Assembly: GCA_003255065.1 (NCBI GenBank)
Contig: QAOA01003368.1
Location: 379,145-443,144 of the forward strand
Origin: Cercis canadensis
Lineage: Eukaryota > Streptophyta > Magnoliopsida > Fabales > Fabaceae
DNA: 64,000 bases
Reading direction: 5' to 3'
Shown: positions 40,865 through 54,953 of the stretch, piece after piece
Layout: every line of letters begins with the position of its first letter
Position numbering within the stretch: position 1 is the stretch's first letter
Program-made: the position numbers and the translations under genes
The notes under the pieces: generated by a model
The model's input: the letters and a program-made list of their open reading frames with translations, nothing else
The model's database searches: none
Told to the model about the DNA's origin: nothing

Positions 40865-41168
40865 TAATTTTAGGGAGCTGCTACTTTTACATCTTAGTTT
40901 ATTAATGTCACATTCTCTTTAATGTAATATAGACTAAATTACTCTCATTTAAAAATAAAAAGTATTTAAAATTTGATTAATAATAATCTTTTTAATTCTT
41001 ATTACTTGTAGCTTATTTTTTAATTAAAAAGAGAATATATATGAATAGTTAATTTTTTTAAAAAAAATTATTTTTGAATGAGAGTAATTTAATTTATATC
41101 ATATTTAAACATTAAAAAAATGTGACATTAATAAATTAAAATATAAAAATAATAGCTCACTAATTTTA
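40865..41168. mobile_element. hAT-like MITE downstream of reductase copy 1
   Basis: Element body 40873-41160 (288 bp) with an 8-bp duplication TAATTTTA at 40865-40872 and 41161-41168. The inverted repeats of about 75 bp are imperfect: GGGAGCTGCTACTTTTAC at the left and the complement of ATAAAAATAATAGCTCAC at the right, both continuing into TTATTAATGTCACAT. An 8-bp duplication fits the hAT superfamily. The matching place after copy 2 has no insertion. Confidence 0.82.
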
Positions 41169-42795
41169 ACCTTCCAATACAATTTTGTTTTTTAACCAAT
41201 GAGACTATCACAAGCTTCCAATTCACTACCCATCATGTATATAGGCCAGCTTATTGGCCCAACCCAATAAATGAAAGTTTGACTAAGGTTGGATATTACT
41301 TCATTGCTTCATCGACCAATTCATTAGAGCAAGAAAACTAAATGTTAGGTTGGGCCTTGGGTTCAATTATTCAAAGAGAAACAAAAAAAAATTGAATACT
41401 TAATCATAAAAAAGATTGGCTCATTTGCAATTTAGGAATAATTGTTTTGCAATTTATACAAGTATTGGCATGCAAATTGAAACCGCAGCCTGCAGGAAAA
41501 AGTTAACAAGGAAAATAACAACAATGATAAGGATGGAAAGCAACATTTGTTGAAGGCCTAATACTAACTAATACTTTATCTATATTAAAAGGGCCAATAA
41601 AATTATGTATATTTTTCTCCACTTTTTGTTCCCTTTATTTGTACCAATGGATTACTAACACATTCTCCACTCAAGTTAGAAAAGTGTATAAGACGTTGTA
41701 ATGATGTGAATAAGTTGTCAATTAATATTGGGTCCAAGTTGGAATTGAAACTATAAAGTTTAACTTAGTCAAATTACAAAACAAAATAACTTTGTGAAGG
41801 GCGGCCAGAGAATCTAAAACACTTTATCTCAGGAAAAAGAAAATCACTATCTACAATTTTTTTTTTTTTTTTTTTTTGAATCACTATCTGTCACAAAAGT
41901 TGTTTACTTATCATTTTCTTTTACCCTTTTAATTATAATGCTAAGTTATGTTACCAATTTTTTAGTCCATACATACTTTCTTCTACCAAAAATCTCTTAA
42001 ATTCTGTTTGGAAAAAAAATATGATTTTTATCCTTGTTACTTTTTAGTTTTTATAATAAAAGTCATCAATTCTTTTTTGTCTTTAAATTATTTTTTAAAT
42101 GTTACTTTAGTTCTTAATTTATTTTTTGTGTCACTTTATTTTTTAAATAATCACTCCGCCCATCTCAGTCTTTTTAGTGATCACTTTTGATATTTACAGA
42201 TGACTAATTTAACTGGTAGAGTGGTTATTCGATAACTAAAGTGACAAAAAAAAAATATAGATTAGAGTGACATTTAAAAAATAATTTAATAATAAAAAAT
42301 ATATTTTACTCTCTTTTTTATTTTTAGTAACAATAACTTTCCTAAAGCCATACTCAGCAAAGAGTTTAAGAAAAAAAGAAAGAAATAGAAAATTGAAACT
42401 TAATTTCACAAGGCCAACGGCTCAAAACTTTCTAGTAACTTACCTGAAAAATACTCAGGAAACAAATAAGAACTCAAGTAAAATAAATTATAAGTGAGTG
42501 ATTTTAGGTGATAAAATCATGGTTATCTTACTTGACTATTGCTCATAATGAATTTAAAGCATGATGGCTGCGCATACTTAATTAGGCAAATTAACATTTC
42601 GTCACTGCCTGCGACTTCATGGTGATTAGTACTATCACCCAAGAAGTTCAATGCCAACTGCGTGTAAGAGTTCCCTTCAAGTTCTAGAGCCCCATTTTGA
42701 CTTATCCTTCACAAAGTTACGAGCTTAAATTTTCACAATCCTCAAGATCATAAGCAATTACGTCAAGTTCAATCCTCCTTCAGGCCATGCTAAAC
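41169..42795. other. Region between the two reductase genes
   Basis: Holds the downstream part of the first duplicated unit (similar to 44870-45290 and 47040-47345) and the promoter region of the second gene. At about 42085-42295 there is a foldback sequence with arms around AAATTATTTTTTAAATGTYACT and GTGTCACTTTA. No gene was seen. Confidence 0.5.
42085..42295. mobile_element. Possible foldback MITE remnant
   Basis: The left arm (AAATTATTTTTTAAATGTTAC, later GTGTCACTTTA and AATAATCACTC) is imperfectly complementary to the right arm (GGTTATTCGATAACTAAAGTGAC, later AGTGACATTTAAAAAATAATT). No target duplication was identified. Confidence 0.45.
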
Positions 42796-42803
42796 TATAA
42801 ATA
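42796..42803 (+). promoter_or_regulatory. TATA box of the second reductase gene
   Basis: TATAAATA, 115 bases before the ATG, in sequence shared with the first copy. Confidence 0.7.
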
Positions 42804-42910
42804 GCAATAACCACTATGGTTTAGGACCAAGCATATCATCAAGAAATTAACAAAATACATTGTTACCTGAAAGATTCCTATAAGAGACTGAGAAAGAAGA
42901 GGTATTAACC

Positions 42911-44686
<1,776 letters not shown>

Positions 44687-47600
44687 TTCAACCATCAAAT
44701 GTACCTGTCTTGTACTATAGTATAAGAAGTGGCATGTGGCCTTTCTATATGAGTTTGATCTTTTAAGTGAAGTACAGGAATAAATGTTGAGAGATGGAGA
44801 GAAAAGTATTTATTTGCAAATAAATGATTGAGATGGGTGTTTTGTGTATTGTGCAAATGTAGTTTTCAATTATCATGGTATTTAATCTTCCAGTACAATT
44901 AAAGCAATTTTATGCTGACACACACCCTCAACCTGCAAAAGGTGAATAACTCTTCAAAATAGCAAAAGCTTATTACTCAAGTGTGACAAAATGAGAAGCT
45001 GTTGATGGAACTCATTGCCATAATAAGCAATCTCTAAGCAAAATGGTCATTTTGAGGTAAAAAAAAAACTAAATAGATTATATATAATGCAAGTAGAAAG
45101 TCATAGTCTTGAACAATATGAGACTGTGGTGCCTACAAAGACAAGCTCATTGGCTCATCCCACTACCAATAAAAGTTTGACTAAGATGGAACATGTGTTT
45201 CTCTGTTCCACTAACAGATCTAATTAGATCAAGAAAAGTATATGTTGTTGTGTTTCACCTCAATTGGTTTATCAAAGATACAGTTTGAATAGTCATTTTG
45301 TCTCTAAACATAAGAAAAACATTCTTGATTTTATCCAAGAGTTAGGCAAACCGATAAATGAACATATGATCAAAGAATAGTTTGAGCTTGGTCTTTTTTA
45401 CCTAATCAAGTGTCACGCCAGAGATATGAGAGACCTCATCATCTCAAGCGTTTTTAATGTCACAAACTAGAGTGCAATGAAATATTCAAAATGTAAGGGA
45501 ATCAGAACTGAAAGGAAGGCACATGCCAAATCCAACAGCTTCCTTATGGAATTGGCTTCCATTATTACTCTCTATTGATTTTTTTCTAATGAAAAAATTT
45601 GGATTACTAGGCGTGATGGGTTATTGTTCTCTAAGAGTAAGGCACACATTTAGTCTAAGAGGAAAATAATAAGGATAAAATTTAGGTAAAGTTTCATATG
45701 TACCGGTGGTATTGTTCTCCTATTAAAATATTATATGTATATTAATTTTATAATTCAATATCACCTCATTTCTCTCTTAATGTTTCTCAATTTCATGCTT
45801 GGTAACCCAAATATTTTCAACATGGAGTCTATATTTCAATGGATGAATAAGGCCCAAATCTAGTCTCTTCTTTCTGATTATTTTTCACTTCCCCATTTCG
45901 TACAATTGGTGTGAAAAACCAAAAAACTCCTACAAGTCTAGAACTTCGTAAATATAAACTCCAATTGGCTGATTAATTATCTAGCTAAAAGGCTACAAGG
46001 GCAATTCTATTATAAATAGTATTATTCCCGCGCTGATGTGTAGGCCGCCGAGTGACTTAGCATGGGCCCCAGTAGTACTGTTTGACCAAAAACTTGCTCA
46101 TTTTTTTTTCCAAGAAGGTTGATCCCCTTTGGATAAGTCATAGTGATGAACCCATTAATTTCATCCACAGATTTGATGGGATAATATATTACTCTGTGCC
46201 AAGCTGAAGTAAATGACCCTTGAGTACCAAGTGTTTTCCTTAAAGGAATTATTTTTCATCCATTCACAGATGTTTACACAGTTATAAATCATGTCTGTCA
46301 TATATTATAAAATACTTCAATTAATTATTTTAGTGACAACTTTTTTATTTGATGATGATACATTGTTTTACGTTGATATTAGATAAAATTTTAAACTTTT
46401 ATGATGAAAAGTGTATTTAATATCGGAAGGTGAGACATTGTTTTATTCTATTTAAATTCTTCACATGACATCATCTTGAATAATTTCATTCCAAGTTTAA
46501 AATGAAAATATTCGTTGATAGTAAAATGCAAATGTTGAATGCTTTATTTTTATTTTATATTATTTAGTGAAATAAATGTATAATAATTTAATTCTTAATT
46601 TTTAATCTTTATATTTTTAGTTTTTAAGATCATTTGAAAAGAGACTTAATCTTAATATGTAAAAATTAACTAAAAAATATAGTTAAGGTAAAAATAAAAA
46701 AGAAATCCATCCACTTTCATGCTTATAGAACAAACCCTAACTACCACACCAACTTAAAGAGCTAAAAAGATGTTTTGACCGATGAATTTTTCTCCTATCC
46801 ACTTTTTAAGTTGTTCACACCTTTGCTTGCCAAAGGTATGGAGAAAGAAACTAAATAAGAGGGGGGAAAACAATAGTAGCCGTTACTTCTTTATTCCTAA
46901 ATTTCACTAATACCCTTTTCCTAGAAATCTTGCTTTAATGCTTTGTAATCTCTTCACTCAAGAATGAAAATGCAAAAAACAATAGGAAGACCATGGTATT
47001 TTAAAGCATAAATGACAATAATCTTCCCACAAGTTACATTGAAAAATTGCCAATGAAAAAAAAAAAAGATATTAAGAATGGAAGTCACATTTCTTGTACG
47101 TTGGAGCCTTATAGCAGGACTTTTTGACATAATGTTTTGTCTACAAATAGGCTAATTACACATGCTCCACTCTCTTTATAGCGGCACTCAAAATTGTTCC
47201 AACAAGCTGAATCAAAGAACATGATCCCATGTCTGAACTGCACTATAGATGGCTAACTTAGTCAAATGCCAAAACAAAATAGCTTTGTGGTTCTTTCAAG
47301 AGGGGGCCGTTCAATGTAATCTCAACAATCACTATTCACTATGCACATTTTGTCTTAGCAAGAACAAAGTCAGAAAAGTTGCATCCTTACCATTTACTTT
47401 ATGTGTAATAGAGACAACACTTGTCCTTGAACTAAGCATGCCACTGAACCACTCATTATCCGCTTATTGGACGAACCAGCACATCTTTAGCTTCACTATT
47501 AGGTTAAAGACCTTAGAAGTCAGTCCCAGAAGCACTTTTTTCTGTCAAAACTACTTAAATAAGACCCAGCTTTTACTGTATATCACCAGATTATGGCAGG

Positions 47601-49308
47601 CCCAGATGAAATTAATGTTCAATTTCTTCCCTTACTTTCATCATCTCATTGAATTTTCAGTTGAGGTGAAATGAAAGAACACCAAGTGATCAACGCCCTG
47701 TTGGAAAACTCTTGAAATTATTTTTGTCCCACAAAATCAAAAGCTACCAAAATCACTTTTGATTCTTAAACCAAACATTAGTCAAATTTCATCCCACCTC
47801 TTAGTTATTCTTCAATCTCTTTAGCGTAAATTGAGGCAGTCCTTGAGTAGTTTTGTGTCCGTGCAATAATTTCAGCCCCATATGAGCTTATAATTCTGTT
47901 CATATACGGTTGATTCTCCTTGAGTGCCTCTTGATTCTACCTGATTCTAGCTGACCAGAGCCCACATGAGAGACTATAACTAACACCTAAATTCTAATAC
48001 AAAGTGGTCCTCACACACACTCTAAGGGATATAAAACTGAATAGAATAAGCAAAAATATAAAAGAGAAAACGGGTAAACAAATTCTCATGCTTGTACAAC
48101 TATGTGTTAGACATAAACATATGGAGCAATTATAAGCTTTGTTAGTTACCTTAAGTGGTAGGCGACCTTACAACCACCTCAACCCACAATTAATCTTGAA
48201 TAACAAAAAAAATTGTTTCTTTCTACATAGTTCTACAAACTAATTATCCCCATCAAGTCTTCAACCTCAAGAATGATCCAACCACTCACTCATTTTCTAA
48301 TGCCAAAGGATTAGATTGGCAAAGAGAGAACAAAATTTTAGTGAGAGAACTAAGTACACTTCATCCTCACAAAGACTTCTTCCTTGGCGCCGCACATATC
48401 ACGGACATAATGAGTTGACCTTTAATGCTGAATTCTATGTCACAAGACACTAAATACACTTAACTATAATGCACTGTTGCTTAGATGGGGAAAAAAAAAA
48501 GCATTGCTTGTGAAATTTCAATAAGAAAACCATTATCTTCAACCTTTTTGGAATGCCACTCTCCCCAAAGGGGGTGTTTTTTTTAATATATAAAAATGCC
48601 TCTTTCACTGCTCTCTTTAGCATGTGGTCCCTGATATCTTTTAAGAAAAACAAGTAAACAGCAAGTCTGGGTCAGGTGACCATGGTACTGAGACACTTTT
48701 TGGGTAATTTATGTTAAAAATTGAAGCAAAGTAACACTCAGAGAAACTAGAATCTTTGGTCCATGATCATGCCTCCCAAAATACCAGAGTTACAGAATTG
48801 CAAGCAGGAACTGAGATCTGTAAGCTTAATATCAGTAATTGGTTATCACCGACAATGAGGATTTGGCATCAACTAAAAAAAAAAAAAAACCATGCTTTCT
48901 AGAATTTCAAAGAGGTAAATGGAAAATTGGAGAACCCCACAAAATAAAAAGCATGAAAACAAGCATTCCCAATACCAATGGAATCAGTAAAGAGTGAACT
49001 AAACATTTGCAGCAAAGGAAATGAATTTTCAGAATATGCTTGTACTCGATAATATGAAACAAAAAGAATTCAATTGAGGGACTAAGATTTAAGAATTGGT
49101 CCATATTCCATTAACATGAAGGGACACAGCCACTTCCTACCAAACAATGAATACCTTAAAAACAAAAAAGCATTTACCCACTTGTCTGTACATTTCCAAT
49201 GCTTTTCGTCATGGGATAATGACAAAAACATTCTCAGGATTCCAGACACCCAGCTACCTTCACTAGCAGATGCTTCAAAATGATGCAAACCCAGAATGAC
49301 CCTTTTCC
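44687..49308. other. Intergenic stretch with remnants of the reductase duplication
   Basis: 44870-45290 and 47040-47345 show patchy similarity to sequence downstream of reductase copy 1. The plus-strand frame at 47249-47674 overlaps this noncoding duplicated sequence and is not called. Near 48140-48200 is a weak SINE-like segment. The last few hundred bases should include the 3' UTR of the zinc-finger gene. Confidence 0.45.
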
Positions 49309-50826
49309 CTATTCATCAACAGGAGCAGGTAAGTTGAGATCAATTAGGCAAGGAACAGCAGCTGGACCTTGTTTAATTACCAGAGTGTTTTCTTCAGAAC
49401 CACCAACAAAATGGGACCTTTTGTGACCTCCTAATGCTTGGCCTGACTTGAAAATCTTGTGACAAACTGGGCACTCATGTCCTCTGCTTTTCTTTGACAT
49501 TAATTTCTTTTTGGTGATGCTGGTTTTCTTCTGATTGAGAGCCTTAGCACCATGGAGCTTCACAGCAGGATAAGAATCAGTGTCTGTGCTGTTCTCATCA
49601 CTCTCATATGCTGAATCATAAGAGCCATTGACCCTTTCGCTGCTCAAGCACTCATACCTCCCTTCCTTTCCACCATTCTCATAGATTTCATCTTGGAGAA
49701 AACCATTTGCTGTCTTCTTGCAGGAAACCCCAATTGAATTATGATTCAAAGAACCATTTTTTGAATTAAACTTCCTCTTAGCTCCATCACTTTCATCATA
49801 TGCCACATCCTCCAGCACTAATTTCCTGGATTCAGTGTTTCTGCTTCTGCATTTGTTCAGAATCTTCCTTGTTTCAGCACCATAAGGCTCAAATTCAGAC
49901 CCATATTCCACTTTGGGCTTGTTGAAGTTACAATTTTTGAAAAACCCATCAATTGAAACATCTGAACCAACCTTTTGGGGACCATATCTGAAATACCCAG
50001 AATCTGAATTATCAGAAACAGCAATCTCAGCAGACTTTAACTTCATCTCTTTGTTCACCTTCTTCTCCACAAACTCATAAGCATTGAAGACAGAGTTCTT
50101 ACCATTATTGACGGTAATTCTAGTATCAACAGACGGCGATTTAGCCTCTAAAACAACTGAATTGTTATCAGAAGAATCTGTTACCAAAGCAAAACGACCC
50201 CTATGGCTAGAGTCTTTGGATAATAACATCAAACACCTTGCAACCTCTTCTTGTTCCTGCTCCACCTCTGACACAGACGAAGAACCATTCCCCAAAGGAA
50301 CAGGAGAAGAATGATTATTAAGTATCTTGAACCTCGTTCTCCTCGATCTCCTTTGATGGGTTGGAGCAGAAGTTTCGGTATCAGATTGACCATCCATTAC
50401 CAATTTCTGCTTCTCACTGAACCCAGAATTGCTCTCAAGCTTATTGCTTCCCTTCTCCTTCTCCGAGTGGCAAGCCATGTGACCACAGAGAGCTTTCAAT
50501 GATGGAAAACCCTTGCCACATTCTTTACAGAACTTCTCCTGATGCAAAGTAGCAGTATTGGAATGCACAAACCTCATAGTCTTCTTGGGATTCTCTCTGA
50601 GACCATAAATGTAGTTCCCAGCATCAGCAGCAGCAGCTGCTTCAGACCCAAAATCTTTCTTCCTCTTCCTTGAAGCATCGAACTTGACCCTATCAGCATT
50701 ACGCTTTTCTTCATTATGATCTTGAGCTGAATGTTCATTCATATGGGTCCTGATGTGACCACCCAGAGACTTCCCACAAGGGAATTTCTTGTTGCAATAC
50801 TTGCACACAAACTTCCTCTCTTCCAT
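49309..50826 (-). CDS. C2H2 zinc-finger protein with three fingers and a C-terminal EAR motif (ZAT type)
   Basis: A plant-specific nuclear C2H2 regulator, probably a repressor. A single exon encodes 505 residues from the ATG at 50826, which puts the first finger at the very N-terminus as in Arabidopsis ZAT1/4/9 relatives; an upstream in-frame extension to 50907 looks like 5' UTR. Finger 1: C8, C11, H24, H28 with GKSLGGH. Finger 2: C100, C103, H116, H120, with KALCGH in place of QALGGH. Finger 3: about C452, C455, H468, H472 with the canonical QALGGH. A basic RRSRRTR stretch may be the nuclear signal, and EEVARCLMLLSKD resembles the conserved leucine-containing box between fingers. The protein ends LIDLNLPAPVDE, a DLN-type EAR repression motif. 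The exact orthologue is not resolved. Confidence 0.93.
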   Translation of the reverse strand: MEERKFVCKYCNKKFPCGKSLGGHIRTHMNEHSAQDHNEEKRNADRVKFDASRKRKKDFGSEAAAAADAGNYIYGLRENPKKTMRFVHSNTATLHQEKFCKECGKGFPSLKALCGHMACHSEKEKGSNKLESNSGFSEKQKLVMDGQSDTETSAPTHQRRSRRTRFKILNNHSSPVPLGNGSSSVSEVEQEQEEVARCLMLLSKDSSHRGRFALVTDSSDNNSVVLEAKSPSVDTRITVNNGKNSVFNAYEFVEKKVNKEMKLKSAEIAVSDNSDSGYFRYGPQKVGSDVSIDGFFKNCNFNKPKVEYGSEFEPYGAETRKILNKCRSRNTESRKLVLEDVAYDESDGAKRKFNSKNGSLNHNSIGVSCKKTANGFLQDEIYENGGKEGRYECLSSERVNGSYDSAYESDENSTDTDSYPAVKLHGAKALNQKKTSITKKKLMSKKSRGHECPVCHKIFKSGQALGGHKRSHFVGGSEENTLVIKQGPAAVPCLIDLNLPAPVDE

Positions 50827-53800
50827 TTTGGTATTGAAATCTGAACCTGATCCAAAATAATATACCCAGAAAGCAAGAACAAGATCAACAAAGTATAACA
50901 GTATCACCTACCTCAAATCTACAAAGAGGACAATTCAATATATTCCATGATCATGTCCTACTGAAAGAACCCAAAATGAAGGAGGTACAAGAGGGAACTA
51001 AGGGACAAAATTCAGATCAAGTTCAGGAACAGATCACGAAGTTTCTTGCTTTTTAACCAGTGATGATCAGAGAAAAATCAAAGTGCTTCAGATGTGACAG
51101 TTCTACAAGTACAAGATCCGACCCAAAAAAAGGGGAGAGACCCCTTAATTTGCGTTTCCCAAGTACCCTAACCCCCAATAGAATGTTGAAAAATTAATGG
51201 GTATTCAATGGAAAAATCAAATTTTGAAGAAATGGGTTGCTACTAATATTGGGGTTGAACAAGCCTGAAGAATCATCAGAGCTAAGCATGACTCTTTCTT
51301 TCTTTCTCTTTTGGTTTATCTCTCCTGTTTGTGCTGTAGTTGGAGGAGAATTCCATGCATGGAAGAAAAAGATTAAAAAAAGATAGGCGGCACGTGTAGT
51401 CGATTGAGAAGGCTTGGCTGTTTTTTGGACGGCCAGGATTTTTGGTTGTTTTGAGGATCTCTAGGGAGTACCATATATGGCACATCAAAACCGAAACATC
51501 CAAACTATGCCTTAAATTGTCTTGCTTCTAAGCTCACACAAGTGAAAGGTCAGAATCTCCAACCGTTATTGTTTGGAGCTCATTCGTTTGCTTCCCATTG
51601 AAAACGATATTTAATACCATTAATATTATGCCTTTAATCCCCTGTTTTAACCATATCTTCTCCATACTCCATATGGCCACCTTGATCTTTCCTTCTCTTG
51701 TTTGGGGTTAATTACAGATTTTAATGATTTTTTATTGCAATCAAGTGGTGTTGGAGTTACACAAAGCATATCAACATAATTTGTTTTGTTACTTTTGACT
51801 CCACACTAAGTTCTAACACAGAGCTTACAAATCCTAAAGACAATCTCATATTACTTGACCACATGCCATTTAGTGCATATGAACATAACTAGTCTAGGTG
51901 ATCTTCTATAATGTTAAGTTCTTAAGTTTAATTTTACATTATTTTAATAAATGGTGTAGTTCTCTACGTTGGCCAAAGATAAACACCACACACTAGCAGA
52001 GAATTTACAAAGAAATTTCTCACAACATCACCTTAAATGATATTCTCAATGATCATTTTTTATATTTTTTTTTTTTTTGAAGTACATTACAAATACTAGG
52101 TAAGGGGGTTGGGGAGTTTAATGAAAAAATTGCCTCGCTCGAGTTTGAAGGCTTGCTTTGTTAACATAGCATCTACGTGCTAATTGAGCCAAAGCTCACT
52201 CACATTAATAAATGGTCTATGCTCAATCACATATTATATGCTCATCTCTATCATTACACCAATTTGTTAGGAATAGATTTAATGATTCATATGTCATGGT
52301 ATGGTACCCAATAAAGTATTTGGGAAGAGACGTGGAAACTAGATTCCTATAAATATCACATTAGTGGATTAATTATATCCATCTTCTTTTGATGATTGAA
52401 GACCTTATTCAATTGTGAAATTCTTTTTAATAATCAGATTTCTCAAATGTTTTCCTACCTATATAAATTATAATATCTAAGTTTTCATGTATGCATTTGA
52501 TAGTGATAATAATTTGAAGTTGAATTGCAGAAACATTTAACTTAAAAAGTTTAGACTTGTCTTTTACTCAATGCTAAATGTTAGATTCTGATAAATAGTG
52601 CAAAATGTAACCACAATTATTGGAAAAAACATTTTCCAGTTTTAGCCCACAGTTTATATTAGCACAACCATTACCACTATATGAATTTAAGACTTAGTAG
52701 CTGGAATAGAGAACAGGAGACAATTTTCTAATACCCATCACCAATGACTACATATATGAAGCAAAGTGAGTGATAAATATGGAAAAATAAAGTCTAGGTG
52801 TCACGTTCAGCTCCAAGGAGAGCTAATTGGACAATGTTAGTGAAGAATATGCTAAATATTTGGGGGACACTTGGTGCATAAATGTGTAACTTACCTTAGG
52901 ATTAAGTCAACCCACTATTGTAGAGATGTGCTTGTCACACCATATGCAGCTCTCATTCTTCTCCTCACCACATTCCTACTTTGGCATCTACCACTAACCA
53001 TATTCTGTTGTTTCATCTCCTCATCAGATTTTTAGAGAGGTTTAGTTGGTTAATGAATTTTTATTTATACGTGGAATTTTAGCTATATCTATATAGGAGT
53101 TGAAATGTGAATAGAGTACAGAATCAATTTTCTAACTATTTAGTTAAAGAAACTTTAATGCTGTATTAAGAATTGAATTAATCTAAAATTTTAAATTATT
53201 AAGAGAAGAACCAAAAATAATTTTATATCTAACAATGACTTAAAAAGCGTTTGAACAGAGCATTTAGTTGAAAGTGAACTAAAACGTGTGTTTTGAGAAA
53301 TTTGGAATGTGATTCTAAACATGCATTTACTTAATTTTTGTTTACGGGTTAAATACTTAAATTGGTTAAACTACACTTGTTAGATAAAGTAACAACTTGC
53401 TATTTACTTGATAAGTTACATAGTTGTTGACATAATTACATGAAAGCACAATTTAATCCACGAAACATGGAAGGTTTCCCCAAAAAATCATGTAAGACGA
53501 ATGGATAGAGAAAAATAAAATAAAAATACAAATTCTGGCAAGCCATATATAAAATTGAAGATCTTCTCTGCATGTATGGCCAATTCATCCAAAATGGGCT
53601 AAATTAATCTTAGTTATTATCTTTTTCTTTTGTTATTACAGAAAGAGATGCCATGCCAAGATGCCAACTAAACTTGTGGATATAAAATCAATCAAAAACT
53701 CCCATTGTCTTGAAAAGCATTGACTAAATTAAATTTACTGAATTTTATAATGTGAGCAAGTTGTTGATGTATCAATTGGCCGGCATACCCACAAGACCTA

Positions 53801-54680
53801 TTGCGTGTCTGATGCTGGTTTGTCTCTCTCTTCTTCCTTTCCTCAAAGCACAATGATACTTAGATTTGCCAAAAGGGGTGTGTATGTGTTAAAAAGATAC
53901 GAGTCAGCAGCATGATCACTTCAACTACTCCTCATAGTAATATGTGAAACAGCAAATTAACATAGTTTAGGTGATTTTTCACTCTTCTAATATCTTGGGT
54001 TAAAAAATAATCTAACTTACTTTATTTAATGGAAAAAAAAAAGCCGTGAAAGAGTATTATGTTCAAAGTGTGGCGTAGAAAGATCAAAGGTAGATGTAGA
54101 AGAGGGCCATATATCGTTTTCTTCTTTAAGGCATTTCACATAAAGCTAGGAAAGTACCACTACCACTCTTTTTTCCCCTTTTGACAAGTCAGATGTCATC
54201 CAAAACACCCAAATAACCAAACACAGAAGATATGCAAGTAGATACAACCAGAAAGACATAGAAGAAAAGGTTGAAATTCAATTCGTCAAGCTTGTCCAAT
54301 CATCCACGGATAGAAAATTTCCACACAACTCTTGTTGGCAAGTCTTCAAAAAGTTCAAGCACAATGGTGCAGATTTCAGAGTCATATTAAGATGATAATT
54401 CTGCCACTTCAAGCATGAATTCAGTTATTACAACATGACAGATTATTTCATAAATTCAATAGCATCGCACAGGAAAGTGAACAGGTTAAATTCATCATAA
54501 CACTGCAAAGATAGAGATGAGAATAAGAATTTTCAAGATCTTGTTTTACCCCCTTATCATACAAACTGTGGGGTAAAAATGACAATAAATTAAAAAACCA
54601 GTAATGGGTGGGACCCAACATTTTTGGGCATGCTGACGTCCAGTCAAGTATATACAAGTTAACCCCAACTGTTCTTTCAA
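50827..54680. other. 5' flank of the zinc-finger gene and gene-poor stretch
   Basis: 50827 to about 51300 is the likely 5' UTR and promoter of the zinc-finger gene. The remainder is AT-rich with one SINE-like element at 52064-52205. The minus-strand frame at 51282-51503 lacks recognisable features. Confidence 0.45.
52064..52205 (-). mobile_element. Probable SINE
   Basis: The minus strand has an A-box-like TTTGGCTCAATTAGCACG, a B-box-like CTTCAAACTCGAG and a terminal A run (T run 52065-52078). No clear target duplication was found. Confidence 0.5.
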
Positions 54681-54728
54681 CCCCCCCCCCCCCNNNNCCC
54701 CCCCCCCCCCTCTCTCTCTCTCTCTCTC
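54681..54728. repeat. Poly-C run with four N, then a TC repeat
   Basis: C13-N4-C13 followed by about nine TC units. It lies about 230-270 bases past the stop codon of the ELM2/SANT gene, so on the transcribed strand it would read as GA repeats followed by long G runs. The N make the length unreliable. Confidence 0.85.
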
Positions 54729-54953
54729 CTCCTTCTCTTTCGCCAAAAAGCAGGAACGAAAAAGAAAGAAAGCCTTTCCAGCCCCAAACATCATATTCAT
54801 ATTTTACAACTAAATTTCCACCAACGCCAAGCAGCATCTCCGGGTGCTCAAAACGACAGATCCACAGCTTCCCAATTTACAAAATCTTGGTTAGCAGCCT
54901 CACTCAACGTAAACCTCCAGAGCTATAAGATGAGAACCACTTAAGGTAATACC

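Noticed and set aside
47249-47674. 141-codon open frame on the plus strand
   Set aside because: It lies in sequence similar to the noncoding region at about 41757-41830 downstream of reductase copy 1, and no protein family or exon structure is recognisable.
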